Below, piece after piece: positions 51,450-62,207 of a stretch of 64,000 nucleotides of DNA. Under the pieces are notes generated by a model, which saw only the letters and a program-made list of their open reading frames with translations, ran no database searches and had not been told where the DNA came from. The DNA is from Tetrahymena thermophila SB210 (Eukaryota; Ciliophora; Oligohymenophorea; Hymenostomatida; Tetrahymenidae), in NCBI RefSeq assembly GCF_000189635.1, contig NW_002476457.1:372001-436000 (forward strand). The letters are read 5' to 3'. Each line of letters begins with the position of its first letter. The stretch's first letter is position 1. A program made the translations under genes and the position numbers.

Positions 51450-54123
51450 TCAAAGGTTTCTAGGTTCTTCAAAAGTCATTCCAAGTCTCTTAAACGTTTT
51501 TTTAAGTAGATTTTTAACTTATTTAATATCATTTGCATTTTTAAAGTCATAGTTGTTCATTACATCATTTGAAATAACTTCCTTCATTATATCATCGTAG
51601 TCTGTTCTAATTTAGTTGATTCTAACCACAACCTAATTTTTTATTTATAATTATATAAAATTTATTATAAATTATATTTATTTTTGATTACTTGCTATTA
51701 GATTTGATCAACATCTGTTTATACACGCATTCTTTTTTTATTTAAATCATCAGCATCTTTCTCTAATTGTCTTATCTAAAGACCTAATTTTTTATATTCT
51801 TCTAAATCTGCATCACTCAAGATGTGATCTAAATCTTCTTCTAAATTCTTCTTTTACTAAATTCTTTTTGTGATTTCCATTTCTACGTTCCTTAAATCTT
51901 CAGTTTTTCTATGAAAAATAAATTAGGATAATTACAAACTCATTGAATTAATTTTAAATACAAATCTCCATCTTATTTTAATCTGATGCACTGTTCTAAT
52001 TTAGCTACAAGCTCTTTTCTTCTTTCTTTTTCAGTTTCGATTGCTCTGAGTTTACATTAAAAAAGTAAATATAAAATTTGTTTAAAACTTTATTAATTTA
52101 CAGTAAGATATTAGAAAATGTGTTAATTGTCTCGTAAGTCTTATTAAGTCCTTATCTCAAAGCTACGTCTTCTTCCACCAATGGCTTTAAGAATAATATA
52201 TTCTCTTTGAATTTTTTTAACAAATCCCTAATATCTAAATGATTTATTCCATTAAGGTTAGCTTAATTCATAAAGAGTTCTATGGCTCTCTGCATGTTGA
52301 GCCTCTTAACTAAATTATCTGATAAATCAGCATAGGCTTTTGCTTCTTCACTTTACTTTTTAATCAACTCTGAGAAAAGTTGATCATTCTAATAATTAAA
52401 TAGAATCAATTAAATTTAAAAATATTTCAAAAGATTAAACTTACTTCTTTAAAGAGTCTATCTATATTCATTTATATAGGTTCTTCTAAGCTCTCTTATT
52501 GTAATAAATTATCTTTTACTTTAGCTAAATTTTCTAATTACTCAACAAAATCAATGTAATATTGTATTTTTATGCTTGAATCTGTATTATCATCAATTCC
52601 AAACACTTCAGCCAAATCTTGTAACCTTTCTCCTCTTTTTAATATTTAAATTTAATTTAAAATTTTGTTTTTTAAAATTATTTCTTCCAAATTACTTCAA
52701 ACATTTTCAAAACACTAAATAAAAAATTTTCCTGTTTTTTGATAAAGTAAAATTAAAATATTTTTTAAGTTGCTTGATGAATTTTAAATTAAAAATATAT
52801 TTTAAGAAGCAAAGTTATCCTTAAACATTATAGCATCAGCTACATTTTAATTGTGTAGAAAAAATGTGATTCTAGAAAAGCAAATGAAAAATATAAAAAA
52901 GAAAGTAGTTGAATTAAAAAGCTACCTGAGGTGCTTTAAGTCTGTTAAAAAGTTGATTATTCTACTAATGAGATGAATTTTTTCATCTTTTATTTTATTA
53001 CGCTGCGAGTTCATTTGATTTAATTATTCATGCAGCCTTTATTTCTAGTTAAAAACTGGCTCTGCTCTTCGAACATGATCTTCATCCTTCGTCAGTAGCA
53101 GAATTTTTATTTGCTCTTCCATATTATCCAAATTTCTGCAAACTTCTTGAATTTAGTAATTGCATTTTTCAAGCTTTTAAAAATAAATAATTAATAAATT
53201 AACATATGTGATTATTTTTTTAATAAAATAAAATAAATACATCAGAATCTAATTATTTTAGCTTAGAAAGTAGAATGTCCACTTCATCTTCGTAGTTTTT
53301 ATTTGTATTCCAAAAATCAGCGCTTCTGCTCATTTCTAATTTCTATTTTTCATGGGTATTAGAGGAGATGTCTTTAGTTACAGATTGAACAACTTTCTTC
53401 ATTTTAGAAAATGAATCTGTATTATTTGCTAAATTTTGAATTATGTTATCATCAATAGAACTCCTATTCAAATCTTTTTACAGGTCTTCAGCACTTTACC
53501 TTTTCATTAACTCAATTTATTCTATAAATTCGTCCTTTAGCTTTTATCTCTTAACCATAATCAAATGCTTTCTTTTGTTCAAGAGTACAATTATCTCATT
53601 CACTTTATATTCATTTAAATAATGATTGTTAAATAAATTTATAATAAATAATTCATAAAGGATCTATCTTAAAAAATAATTTCTAATTGAAAATAATTAA
53701 ATTACTATTTATATCAAGTTCCCTATTTATTTCTTCTAAGCTAAGACGGACATAATCCTCTTACTCTCTTTCAAATTTTTTTACAAGTAAATTTGGTGAA
53801 ACCTAGTTGACTTAATTGTTTGATGCATAATTTTTATATCCGTTTATATTTGAATCAAAATAGTTTTCCCTATCACTAATTGAATTAGCTCTTCCGTTGT
53901 TTGGCATTTACATATGAGAATCTTCAAAGTTCTTGCGATAACTCAAAGGAAATTTCGATGCTACGCTATTACTATTTAAAGAGTTGTTGATAACATTTAT
54001 ATTGCTAGGATTCAGTGCCTATGAAATTTTAGGAGGAGTTGTTGTTTGCATTTTTCCTAATTACCCAGCTAATTATAATGAACCATTATTTGTTACCTAG
54101 TGGCTATTATATCTTAAATCCAT
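51450..54123 (-). CDS. Coiled-coil protein, probably cytoskeletal, unknown family
   Basis: Spliced minus-strand gene from ATG at 54123 to TGA at 51450. About six or seven AT-rich introns split it, with clear ones near 53605-53710, 53175-53245, 52640-52925 and 51640-51700; exact borders are approximate. The N-terminal 120 residues are Asn/Ser-rich. The rest is almost all charged helix with heptad-like spacing: stretches such as IQEVCRNLDNMEEQIKILL, LNKTYETINTFSNILL and IRQLEKDADDLNKKRMRV. The C-terminus is a short conserved-looking block, VKNLLKKTFKRLGMTF. There is no signal peptide and no motor domain. This shape suits a basal-body or ciliary structural protein, but that is inference from composition only. 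Confidence 0.75.
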
Positions 54124-55678
54124 TTTAGCTTAAGCTTTTGTATAAAATTATTTCTGTTTTAGAATAAAAGAGAACTTTAACTTAGAATTTATATATTATT
54201 TAGTTTTCTACTAACTAATATTTAATCTATTAATGAAATTTTTGTTTGATATTTTCTTTATTTTTAAATTTTTTGTCAGTTTAACTAAAATATTAATCAA
54301 AAAAAAAATAGCAAACGAACAGATTAACAAACAAACAAAAATTAATAGTGTTTTCAATTAGAATTGGGTATTGTTTATAAACAAGCAAGCAATCAATCAA
54401 TCAATTCAAAATTCTAAACAACTATCTAAGAATCTTAATAAATCTAATTACTGTATCTTATTAATTTCAAACCAAGCATTTTATTTTTCAAAAATTCAAT
54501 AACTATTATTACTTGCATACATACCTGCATGCTAGCTTGATTCTATTTATTTTAAATCAAACAAGCTATCGATAAATCAAAATTTATTAATGAATTCAAA
54601 TTATTAGATTTTTGAATACACTTCAATAAAAAAATATTGTAATTCTTTATTTATTTAAAAAAATATCTATCAAACAAAATATATTCAATCTGTACAATTT
54701 CAATTTTTATAAAATTAGGAAAACAAATTAATTTAAATTAGAATTATTTTAAAAATAAAATTAAAATTTAAAATTATTAGCAAATTTAATTTTGAAATAG
54801 CTTGAATAAATTTATTTAAGAAAACTAGTATTGATTTTTAAAGGGAGATGGTATCTTATATTTTATTTTAATGAAGAAATTTAGAGATTTTTACTATAGG
54901 TAAATGTGGTATTTTGTATTTCGGATGTAAATTTAAGAGCTTCACCACCCTTTTTTTTCTAGGAATAGTAAAATAAATGATAAGAAAATAATTAGTAAAA
55001 ATGATAATAAAAAATCCACTTTATTATTGATTAAATAGGTATCTTGCAATAAATTAAGTCTTAATTTTTTTAAATAAATAAACAATAATAAAATGATAAA
55101 AATTATTTATATCAACAATTTCATTCTTACTTATTTATAAAAAAATTTAAAAAGTAAATTTAAAAAATAAAATTTATTTAGAAACCATTTTTAATTTGTT
55201 TTTTTATTAAATTTTAGAAATAAAAAATAACTAATTTGAAAGATTCAATGAGATTAAATATAGGTTTGAAAAATAATAAATGGATGAATAATAAATATTG
55301 TATGATACTTACTTACTTTTTTTATTTAATAATTTTAAATTAGACCTCTAAAAACGATAGTTCAGACTTCAATTACTTTGTTCTATTGCTTAAACTTTAC
55401 TTTTAAAATTATTTTTTAACTCTTTGAAGTCCTAAAAATCCACCATATCAGAATTCAAAAGATTTACATTAAATATCTTAGGAAAATTTTAATAAGATAT
55501 AGAAAAAAAGACACTTTAAACTTCAAAAATTTATAAGATTGATATCAGATTGAACTAATAGCAACACAGACTAATAGACACTTCATGATAATTAGAATAT
55601 TGAAATACTAGATTTTGATTGGTAAATTAATTATATAAATAAATAAAATAAACTAAAATCCAAAATACTTTTTAAAAA
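54124..55678. other. Divergent intergenic region
   Basis: About 1.55 kb between two divergent genes. It carries TTGA/TTGC-type ladders at 54313-54345 and 54382-54406 on the side of the coiled-coil gene. I find no coding frame. Confidence 0.5.
54382..54406. repeat. CAAG/CAAT tetranucleotide ladder
   Basis: Tandem CAAG then CAAT units on the + strand, about 260 bp upstream of the minus-strand coiled-coil gene. It belongs to the same class of tract as those at 7089 and 48337. Confidence 0.7.
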
Positions 55679-57010
55679 ATGGAGAATATAAAAATTTAAA
55701 AGATTTTGTGGATAGACCAGGATGTTGAATCTGTGGAAAATACAAACTATCTAAACAAAATAAAATCTTTGGGCTTATCTGATGTTGAATTACAATGTTA
55801 TAATAGCGTTGATGCTGCTATGAACTACTTGAAGAAATTACATTTTGACCATGTGAGACTTATTTGCTCTGGAAGACTCATGGAAAATCTGCTATAAGAA
55901 ATGACAAAGAACAAACTCCAAGAACAAAATAACTTGACCTATACGCTATTTGTATTTAGTATGAACTCGTAACATTATAAGGATATTTATGCTAAGCTTC
56001 CTGAAGATCAGAGGATCTTTTGCACTAATAATTGTAGAGTTGGAAAAATAACTTGTATGATGTTCTCTGATAACTATGAAGATATGTTGAACTATATAAA
56101 AGCCGGTAATTACATCACATTTAATTTGAGATAAATGTCTTAGTATAAGCAATAGTTAATTTAAGTTGGTGAATCTTCTGGTTTGTTTGAATATAGCAAT
56201 GATGTGTAGATTTTACCTGCCATTGATTTGACAGGGAAAAGCAATAAAAAGCTAAGTAATAGCAATGTTGATTTTATTGGTTATCAAAATAATATTTACA
56301 CTTAGGTTCCTAAATTAGCTTATTTAATTAGACTCCCTTCTAAGAAATATCAATTAGATAACTTGAGCAAGTTATTAACTTGTGTTTTCAAGGTTGGAGA
56401 AGACTTTGATCTCACAGAAAATGAGTTATTACAGATTTTGAGATATTTTTGGATTTCTTCAACTTGCTGGAAAAACGAGTAAGTTGATAAGTATTTGTTG
56501 AGACTTTGGACTGAAGAGAGCAAATTCTATAAGATATTTAATGAAGTTCTAATCTCAGCTAACGAAAAAGCTATGAGCTACTTCCGCCATTTAGTCTATA
56601 GATATTTCCAAATCTTCTAATCTAAAAAATATCCTTATTACATAGGTACTGTTTACAGAGGTATTTAAGTAACTAATGAATAATTATAATAACTTCTTTA
56701 ATTTGTGGGAGAAACGATTTACTTTACTACTTTCTTGTCAACCTCTAAAAGCAGAGATAGAGCTTTTAAGGGTAATGTGCTTTTTGAGATAGAAACCATT
56801 TCAAAAGACACTATGGATAAGCTAATTTTCAACTAAAATGTGGATATTTCTTCCTTTTCAATGTATCCTCAAGAACAAGAAGTTTTATTTTTACCTCTTG
56901 ATGTATTTACAGTAAAATCCCATAGAATAGAAGGAAATCTAAATATTTTTAATCTTGTTGAAAACTCTGGTCTTCCATTTTAGCTCACTGCTTACTATCT
57001 AGGAAAATGA
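55679..57010 (+). CDS. Receiver-like domain fused to an R-S-E ADP-ribosyltransferase domain (second copy)
   Basis: Single exon, 443 residues, ATG at 55679 and TGA at 57008-57010. Residues 8-150 form a receiver-like alpha/beta fold: ILWIDQDVES (W11, D13), then HVRLICSGRLMENLL and LTYTLFVFSMN as further strands. A helical region (about 240-320) precedes the transferase core. Catalytic signature: VYRG with R327, FLSTSKS with S354, and PQEQEV with E399 and E401, the R-S-ExE set of arginine-type mono-ADP-ribosyltransferases. All key residues are present, so it is probably active on NAD+; the target is unknown. There is no signal peptide or membrane span. The receiver-like domain lacks the usual lysine and acidic pocket as far as I can align it, so phosphotransfer is doubtful. 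It has the same architecture as the gene at 65-1827, which has an extra N-terminal coiled region. Confidence 0.85.
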
Positions 57011-59242
57011 TTTTAAGAAAAATACAAATTATTTTTTAATTATTCTCAAAAATAATTGTTTTTAAATTATGTTTTTTCATTCATCAATCATAAGATTTGT
57101 TTTCTTGAATTAGCAGAAATTGATTTTTTATTAAAATAATTTAAAATAGCAATGTGAATTTTGATATCATACAAAATAAAATAAAATTGAGAAGTAAAAA
57201 CTATCCTAATTAATTGCATCATATAAGAGAGAAAAAAAATTGAAGATGAAAATCTTATTCAATTAAAAAAGATTCACAAGTTGTTAAAATATTTTTAATT
57301 CTTTATTTTTTATTTAATTTTTTTATATTTTTTTTAAAGCTAAAATACAAAAATGATAAAATACTGAAAAAAATTTAAACAAAATCTAATCAAAATTTAT
57401 AAATGCAAATTATCAATTTTACTGTTTTAATAATCTAATAAGTGCAGTAAAAATTTTTCTTATAATAATTATTTTGGTCTAATAAGCTTATTTTAAATGC
57501 AAAAATTAATTTAAAAAAAGTAGCTTTTGAATTGTTGCATTAAAGATTAATTTGAAATATCTTAATTTAATTTGTGTTGATTTCAAATTTATATTGTAAA
57601 AAATCAATTGAAAAAAATCCTAAATAGTTGAATTAACAATAATATATTAAGATGTTGGATTATTTATAAATAATAAAATATTAGATTGATTATTCTCAAG
57701 ATTTATCAAAAAATTTTTTATGATCAAACAAAAAGTGTTTTTTTAATTTGACTTAAATAAGTTACTCATTTTGAAAAGGCTTGATTACAAATTATTTTTA
57801 GGATTTTTTAGGACAAATTTATTATTTAATAAAGTGTTTAAGTAATATTTTAATTGTGTTTTATTAATTTATTATTTTAATAGGTGAAAATTTAATCTTT
57901 TTGAATTTATTCTATTAAAATACATGAAAAGTTAGAAGAATTTGTTTCAAAAAAAATTAAAACTATTTAATAGGTACAAAAAAGTAATAAATATCTTTTA
58001 AATTAAAAATAAAAATGTTGAAGATTTAAAAAATTTTTTAAATCAATGAATAAGTATTACAAATAAAAGAATTCCTTCATAATTAATTAGTAAATATGAA
58101 AATTTAAAAAAATATAAAAGAATAAAATGTAAATAATGTTACAAGTATTTATAAGAATAAATCGCTTTTTATTTAAATTAGATAAAATTCTAACTAAAGT
58201 GATCTATTAAAATTAGCAAAAACTAAGGATTAGATAATTTAAATTTAAAATTGATTTTAATAAGATATTAAAAATAGAATTATGTTTATCCTTATTTACA
58301 AGAGCAATGATAATTGTTATATATAAAAGAAAAAATTAATTGATATTTAGTTTGGTTATAAAGAAATCAATAAAATAAAGAAGAAAATTATTATAAAAGC
58401 TTAAATTTCTAATGAATTATTAAAATAAATATTTGAATTTATCATCTTGTACAAACTAATATAACAAATTAATGAAAGATATCAATCAATTCTTATCTGA
58501 AAAATAATAAAATAATAAAATAATTCAATTTATTAAGTCTATTCATGAAAATTTCAATTTGTTCTTATGTGCTTCTGCCAAGCCAAAATGAAATTGAGGA
58601 TATTTATCATAAATTTAATAATGATACGTATAAAACGATCATATGTAAAATAGCTATGGTGTCATAACTCAGTAATTAAAAATTTTATTAGATTTTATCA
58701 AAATTAAGGAAATTTTCTTATCAATTAGACCTTTGTTGCCTAATATGTTATAAGATAGATGATTCGGATTAGGGATAAGGTAAAATTTACAATTTTTATA
58801 ATTTAATTTTAAACCTTTTGCTCTAGATATTTTCATGGTATTCTTTAAATTCATAAAAATACATAATATAGACAAAATGATAAAATATGTATAATCGTAA
58901 ATAAGATAGAATCATTTGATTGAATCTAATTGATAGCTCATTTTAAAACAGTTAAATAGTGGGGGTTCTTTTATAACTTGACTTCAAGTTCAGTTTCAAA
59001 GAATCAAGGAAGGATTCATTGAAAAATAAATAAATGCACCAAATACTCTAAAATATAACAATAATTTCTTAACAAAATACCAAACAAATATTATAATCAA
59101 TAAGAAGTATCGATAAATCAGCTCTACCTACTATATTCTTTTACTAAGTATACTTACAAATAATTTGGGTTTCAAAGAAAGCTTATTTATTTATTTAATT
59201 GATAAATTTATGAGCTAAAAATATTTTCATCAAACATTTTTA
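57011..59242. other. 2.2 kb intergenic region with a likely reverse-transcriptase relic
   Basis: Mostly featureless A/T DNA. The only structured part is a minus-strand fragment near 58669-59060, listed separately. Confidence 0.5.
58669..59060 (-). mobile_element. Possible decayed reverse-transcriptase fragment (non-LTR type)
   Basis: The minus strand gives a short open frame (58669-58875) reading MKISRAKGLKLNYKNCKF, the usual helix after the catalytic strands of LINE-type reverse transcriptases (pattern GL-x-hN-x-x-K). Just upstream are pieces like EPPLFNCF and LIYDYTYFIIL that sit where PLSPLLFN and YADD would be. Spacing fits, but the frame is broken at least twice and the active-site aspartates are lost. 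I read it as an old relic of a non-LTR element; the assignment is tentative. Confidence 0.35.
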
Positions 59243-59613
59243 ATGAATGCTTGGATAAATTTTACCATTTTAAAAATAATTGAGCTTAAACGCTTCGATT
59301 ATCTTTTTTTTACAGAAATTTGTGAGAATATTTTAAATTATTTATTATTTTTATCAGTAATATTTTTTTTCTTAAAGCCTACTTTAAGAATATTCATTTT
59401 CTCTGAGATTTCTATTTATTGCATGCTGCTTATCTTTTTGTTATTGAATTTATTTTTTGATCAAAAAATTTATTGTCAGATTTATAATAAATTTAATTTA
59501 CTCAAAATAGAATGTTTTCAGTAATCCTAAATTTATTTGGTCTATTACTGGTATTATTAAGATTAATACTTAAAGAACCTCTACATTAAAAACAGAATAG
59601 AGAGATGATTATT
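59243..59613 (+). CDS. Hydrophobic open frame, possible small gene or 5' exon
   Basis: ATG at 59243, 123 codons to TGA at 59611-59613 under the ciliate code. It contains two hydrophobic stretches (ILNYLLFLSVIFFFL and MLLIFLLLNLFF). It lies just upstream of the acyltransferase-3 gene, which lacks a clear signal peptide, so part of it could be a missed first exon. Composition is close to translated spacer, so chance is also possible. Confidence 0.25.
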
Positions 59614-59753
59614 TATTTATTTATTTCTTTGTTTGTCTGCTTGCTTATTTATACACTGCTCATATATTAATTAAATTTATAATTTTTTATTATAAATCAA
59701 ATCAAAAATAAATAAATATCTATTTATTAATATATTATAAATATTTACTTCAA
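59614..59753. other. Short spacer upstream of the acyltransferase gene
   Basis: AT-rich DNA with a TTTA ladder at about 59610-59650. It may be the promoter or a 5' intron of the next gene. Confidence 0.4.
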
Positions 59754-61793
59754 ATGTAAAAGAGCTGCTTTTTATTTTTACAATAACTTTAGAAAGCATT
59801 ACAGAAAAAATACTTACCACAGAATAATGCTGCAATTAATTATTTTATGTAGTATTCAGGAAGTAACTGGAATGACTAAGGTGATGTCGATGCCTGTTTA
59901 AGGTAGCCTACAATGAATTTTGTCGAGGTAGTTGCTGGTTAGGTCGTTAAGCTTTTTAGGGGTCTTTGTTTGCCTTCTGCATGCGATGCTTAATTTTTAA
60001 ATGACAACAAGGATTTTATTTTCACAAAATCATAAACGTTTCATTTGCCTTAAGGGATTAAACCCTCTGATATAGAATTTTAACAATATCCTTCTGCTCC
60101 TTTCGATTATTCTTAAGCTTCTTTTATAATTATGACTTGCTTCTTTTCACTATTTATTTTTTGCTTTATAGGTGCTTATGTAATTTCTAAGACTAAAAAT
60201 AGAGCTACCTCATAGTTAACAAAATCTCAAGTATCTAACACTACATCTGTAGCTTCAGTAATTGTTTAAAGAAATTAGATTGAAAGACCTCTTATTGATA
60301 AATCTGGTCCAACAGAAAGAACTGAAACAGCTACCGATCTTGAAGCACTGAGAGATTTGAAGTAATTTGAGAAGAAAAAACCTTTTATAATTAAGGTTAT
60401 AGAATGCTGGAATTTAAAAGATAATTTGGATAAAATTCTCACACTAAATGTAAGCAACAAACAATTAATGGCTTTCAATTGTCTCCGTGTCATAAGCTTC
60501 TGTTAAGTTATTCTTGGCCATGGATTTTTTGTAAATACTTAATACTTTTCAAATTTCTAAGACTTTTAAATCATCTAAAGCTAGCCTTTCCTCTTATTTG
60601 TTTTCGGATGCTTGTACTCAGTTGATGTCTTTTTCTTCCTTGGAGGCTTTTTTGTAGCCTATGTCTCAGCTGATCCTAAATTCATGACTTTCTTTTCTTT
60701 AAAAAAGCCAGTTAAAGCTTTTATGGCCTATTTCATGGCTATTGTTAATCGTTTATTCAGAATTTCGCCTTCATATTACATAGTTTTATTTATTGTTTGG
60801 AAATACACAGACTTTTTAGCATCTTCTCCCACTTGGCCCCAATATGAAATATTCTCATCAGATTGCGATTCTATATGGTGGTAGAAAGTATTATATATTG
60901 ATAACTTTACTACTGATTCAACAAAATGTTTCGTATGGTCATGGTATCTTGCCTGTGACATTTAAATGTTTGTAGGTTCTCTCTTATTAATAATAATCTA
61001 TGCTAATCATAGAATTGTTGGAAAAATTTCTATAATCCTAGCCTGTATAATAAGTGTGATATTTGGTATACTCCTTGCTGATAAGCACAACTATCATATA
61101 ACTATTTCATAGCTAACTGTTCCTACAGCTAATTATTACACAAAACCCTATTTTAGATGCCCTCCTTACTTAGTTGGCCTTTACCTAGGTATCCTCTATA
61201 AAGAATTTACTTCTTTGAAAGGGGATGACAAATAATCTAAAACAGGTTTTGCAAAAATATAAAAACTAGTACAAAATAACCAATATATTAAATGGGTTAT
61301 GTATATCTTAGGTTTGGGCATAATTTCCGTCTTAATATTTGGTCCTCGTTAGCTTTAGGTTCATGGAAAAAATTATTGGAATAAACATGTTTAGCATATT
61401 TGGTATGGAGTTTGCAGACCTTTATACGTAATCGGAGTTACTCTCATAATATTGCCAGGAATGTGTGGTTCTAATGATCTAATTATGAGAGTAATGAGTA
61501 GTAAAGTCTTCTAACTTTTAGCTAAGCTTACTTATTAAGGCTATTTAGTACATTTTGTAATCCTCACATATACACTTTGGAGCTTTAAAGATCCAATATA
61601 CCTAAACAATGAAAATATCATCTCACTTTACATTGTTTAATTGCCCATCGTTTTATTTATTTCTTTCTTGTTTGTCCTCTTTTTCGAATAGCCATTCACT
61701 AACTTAGCTAATATTCTATTTGCCAGTAGAAAGTAAGCCCAAAGGACACAAAGACCCGAATAAGAAAAGATAAAGAGCAAATAAATCAATTGA
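59754..61793 (+). CDS. Acyltransferase-3 family membrane protein (NRF-6-like)
   Basis: One open exon of 680 codons, ATG at 59754, TGA at 61791-61793, giving 679 residues. The N-terminal 110 residues look extracellular, with Cys and short motifs (NAAINYFMQYSGSNWNDQGD, CLPSACDAQF) typical of the NRF-6 N-terminal domain. A span at about 125-145 follows, then a charged loop. The acyltransferase-3 core begins at FNCLRVISFCQVILGHGFF with the key His256, then SVDVFFFLGGFFVAY, NRLFRISPSYYIVLF and about eight further spans. The C-terminus is a Gln/Lys-rich tail. The family moves acyl groups onto sugars or lipids at membranes; the eukaryotic NRF-6 branch is linked to lipid or drug uptake. The start is uncertain because no signal peptide precedes the N-terminal domain. 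Confidence 0.85.
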
Positions 61794-62207
61794 ACTAATT
61801 AAATAAATCCTTAAAAATCTTCATAAAAAATTTATTTTTATAAAAAACGCTTGATTAACATTTCTTAAATAAATTTTTGTTTAAATTGTATAAAGTAAAA
61901 AAGTGCATAATAATACTAATTAATAATTTCTTTGCTTTCATATTTTCACAAAGCTCAAATATTTAAATTTTAATTTTTTATGATTAAAGGCGAGGGGTAA
62001 ATCTATTTTTAAAAAAGACAAAGACTAGTAAATAATAAAGAAAATTTTTTCTTTTTACTTTGATTGATAAAAATTTTAATTTTATTTTCTTTAAAAGTGA
62101 AAAAATAATAATTTTAATTTATGAAAGAAAGTAGAACACAAAATACTAAATAATTTTAGCTAAATTGAATTATAATTATTTGATTTTTTTCAATTAAATA
62201 TTATTAT
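61794..62207. other. Convergent intergenic region
   Basis: About 410 bp of A/T-rich DNA between two convergent genes. Nothing supported by sequence is seen. Confidence 0.5.

Noticed and set aside
60776-60961. Minus-strand frame inside the acyltransferase gene
   Set aside because: It overlaps a conserved part of the plus-strand protein and shows no family match.
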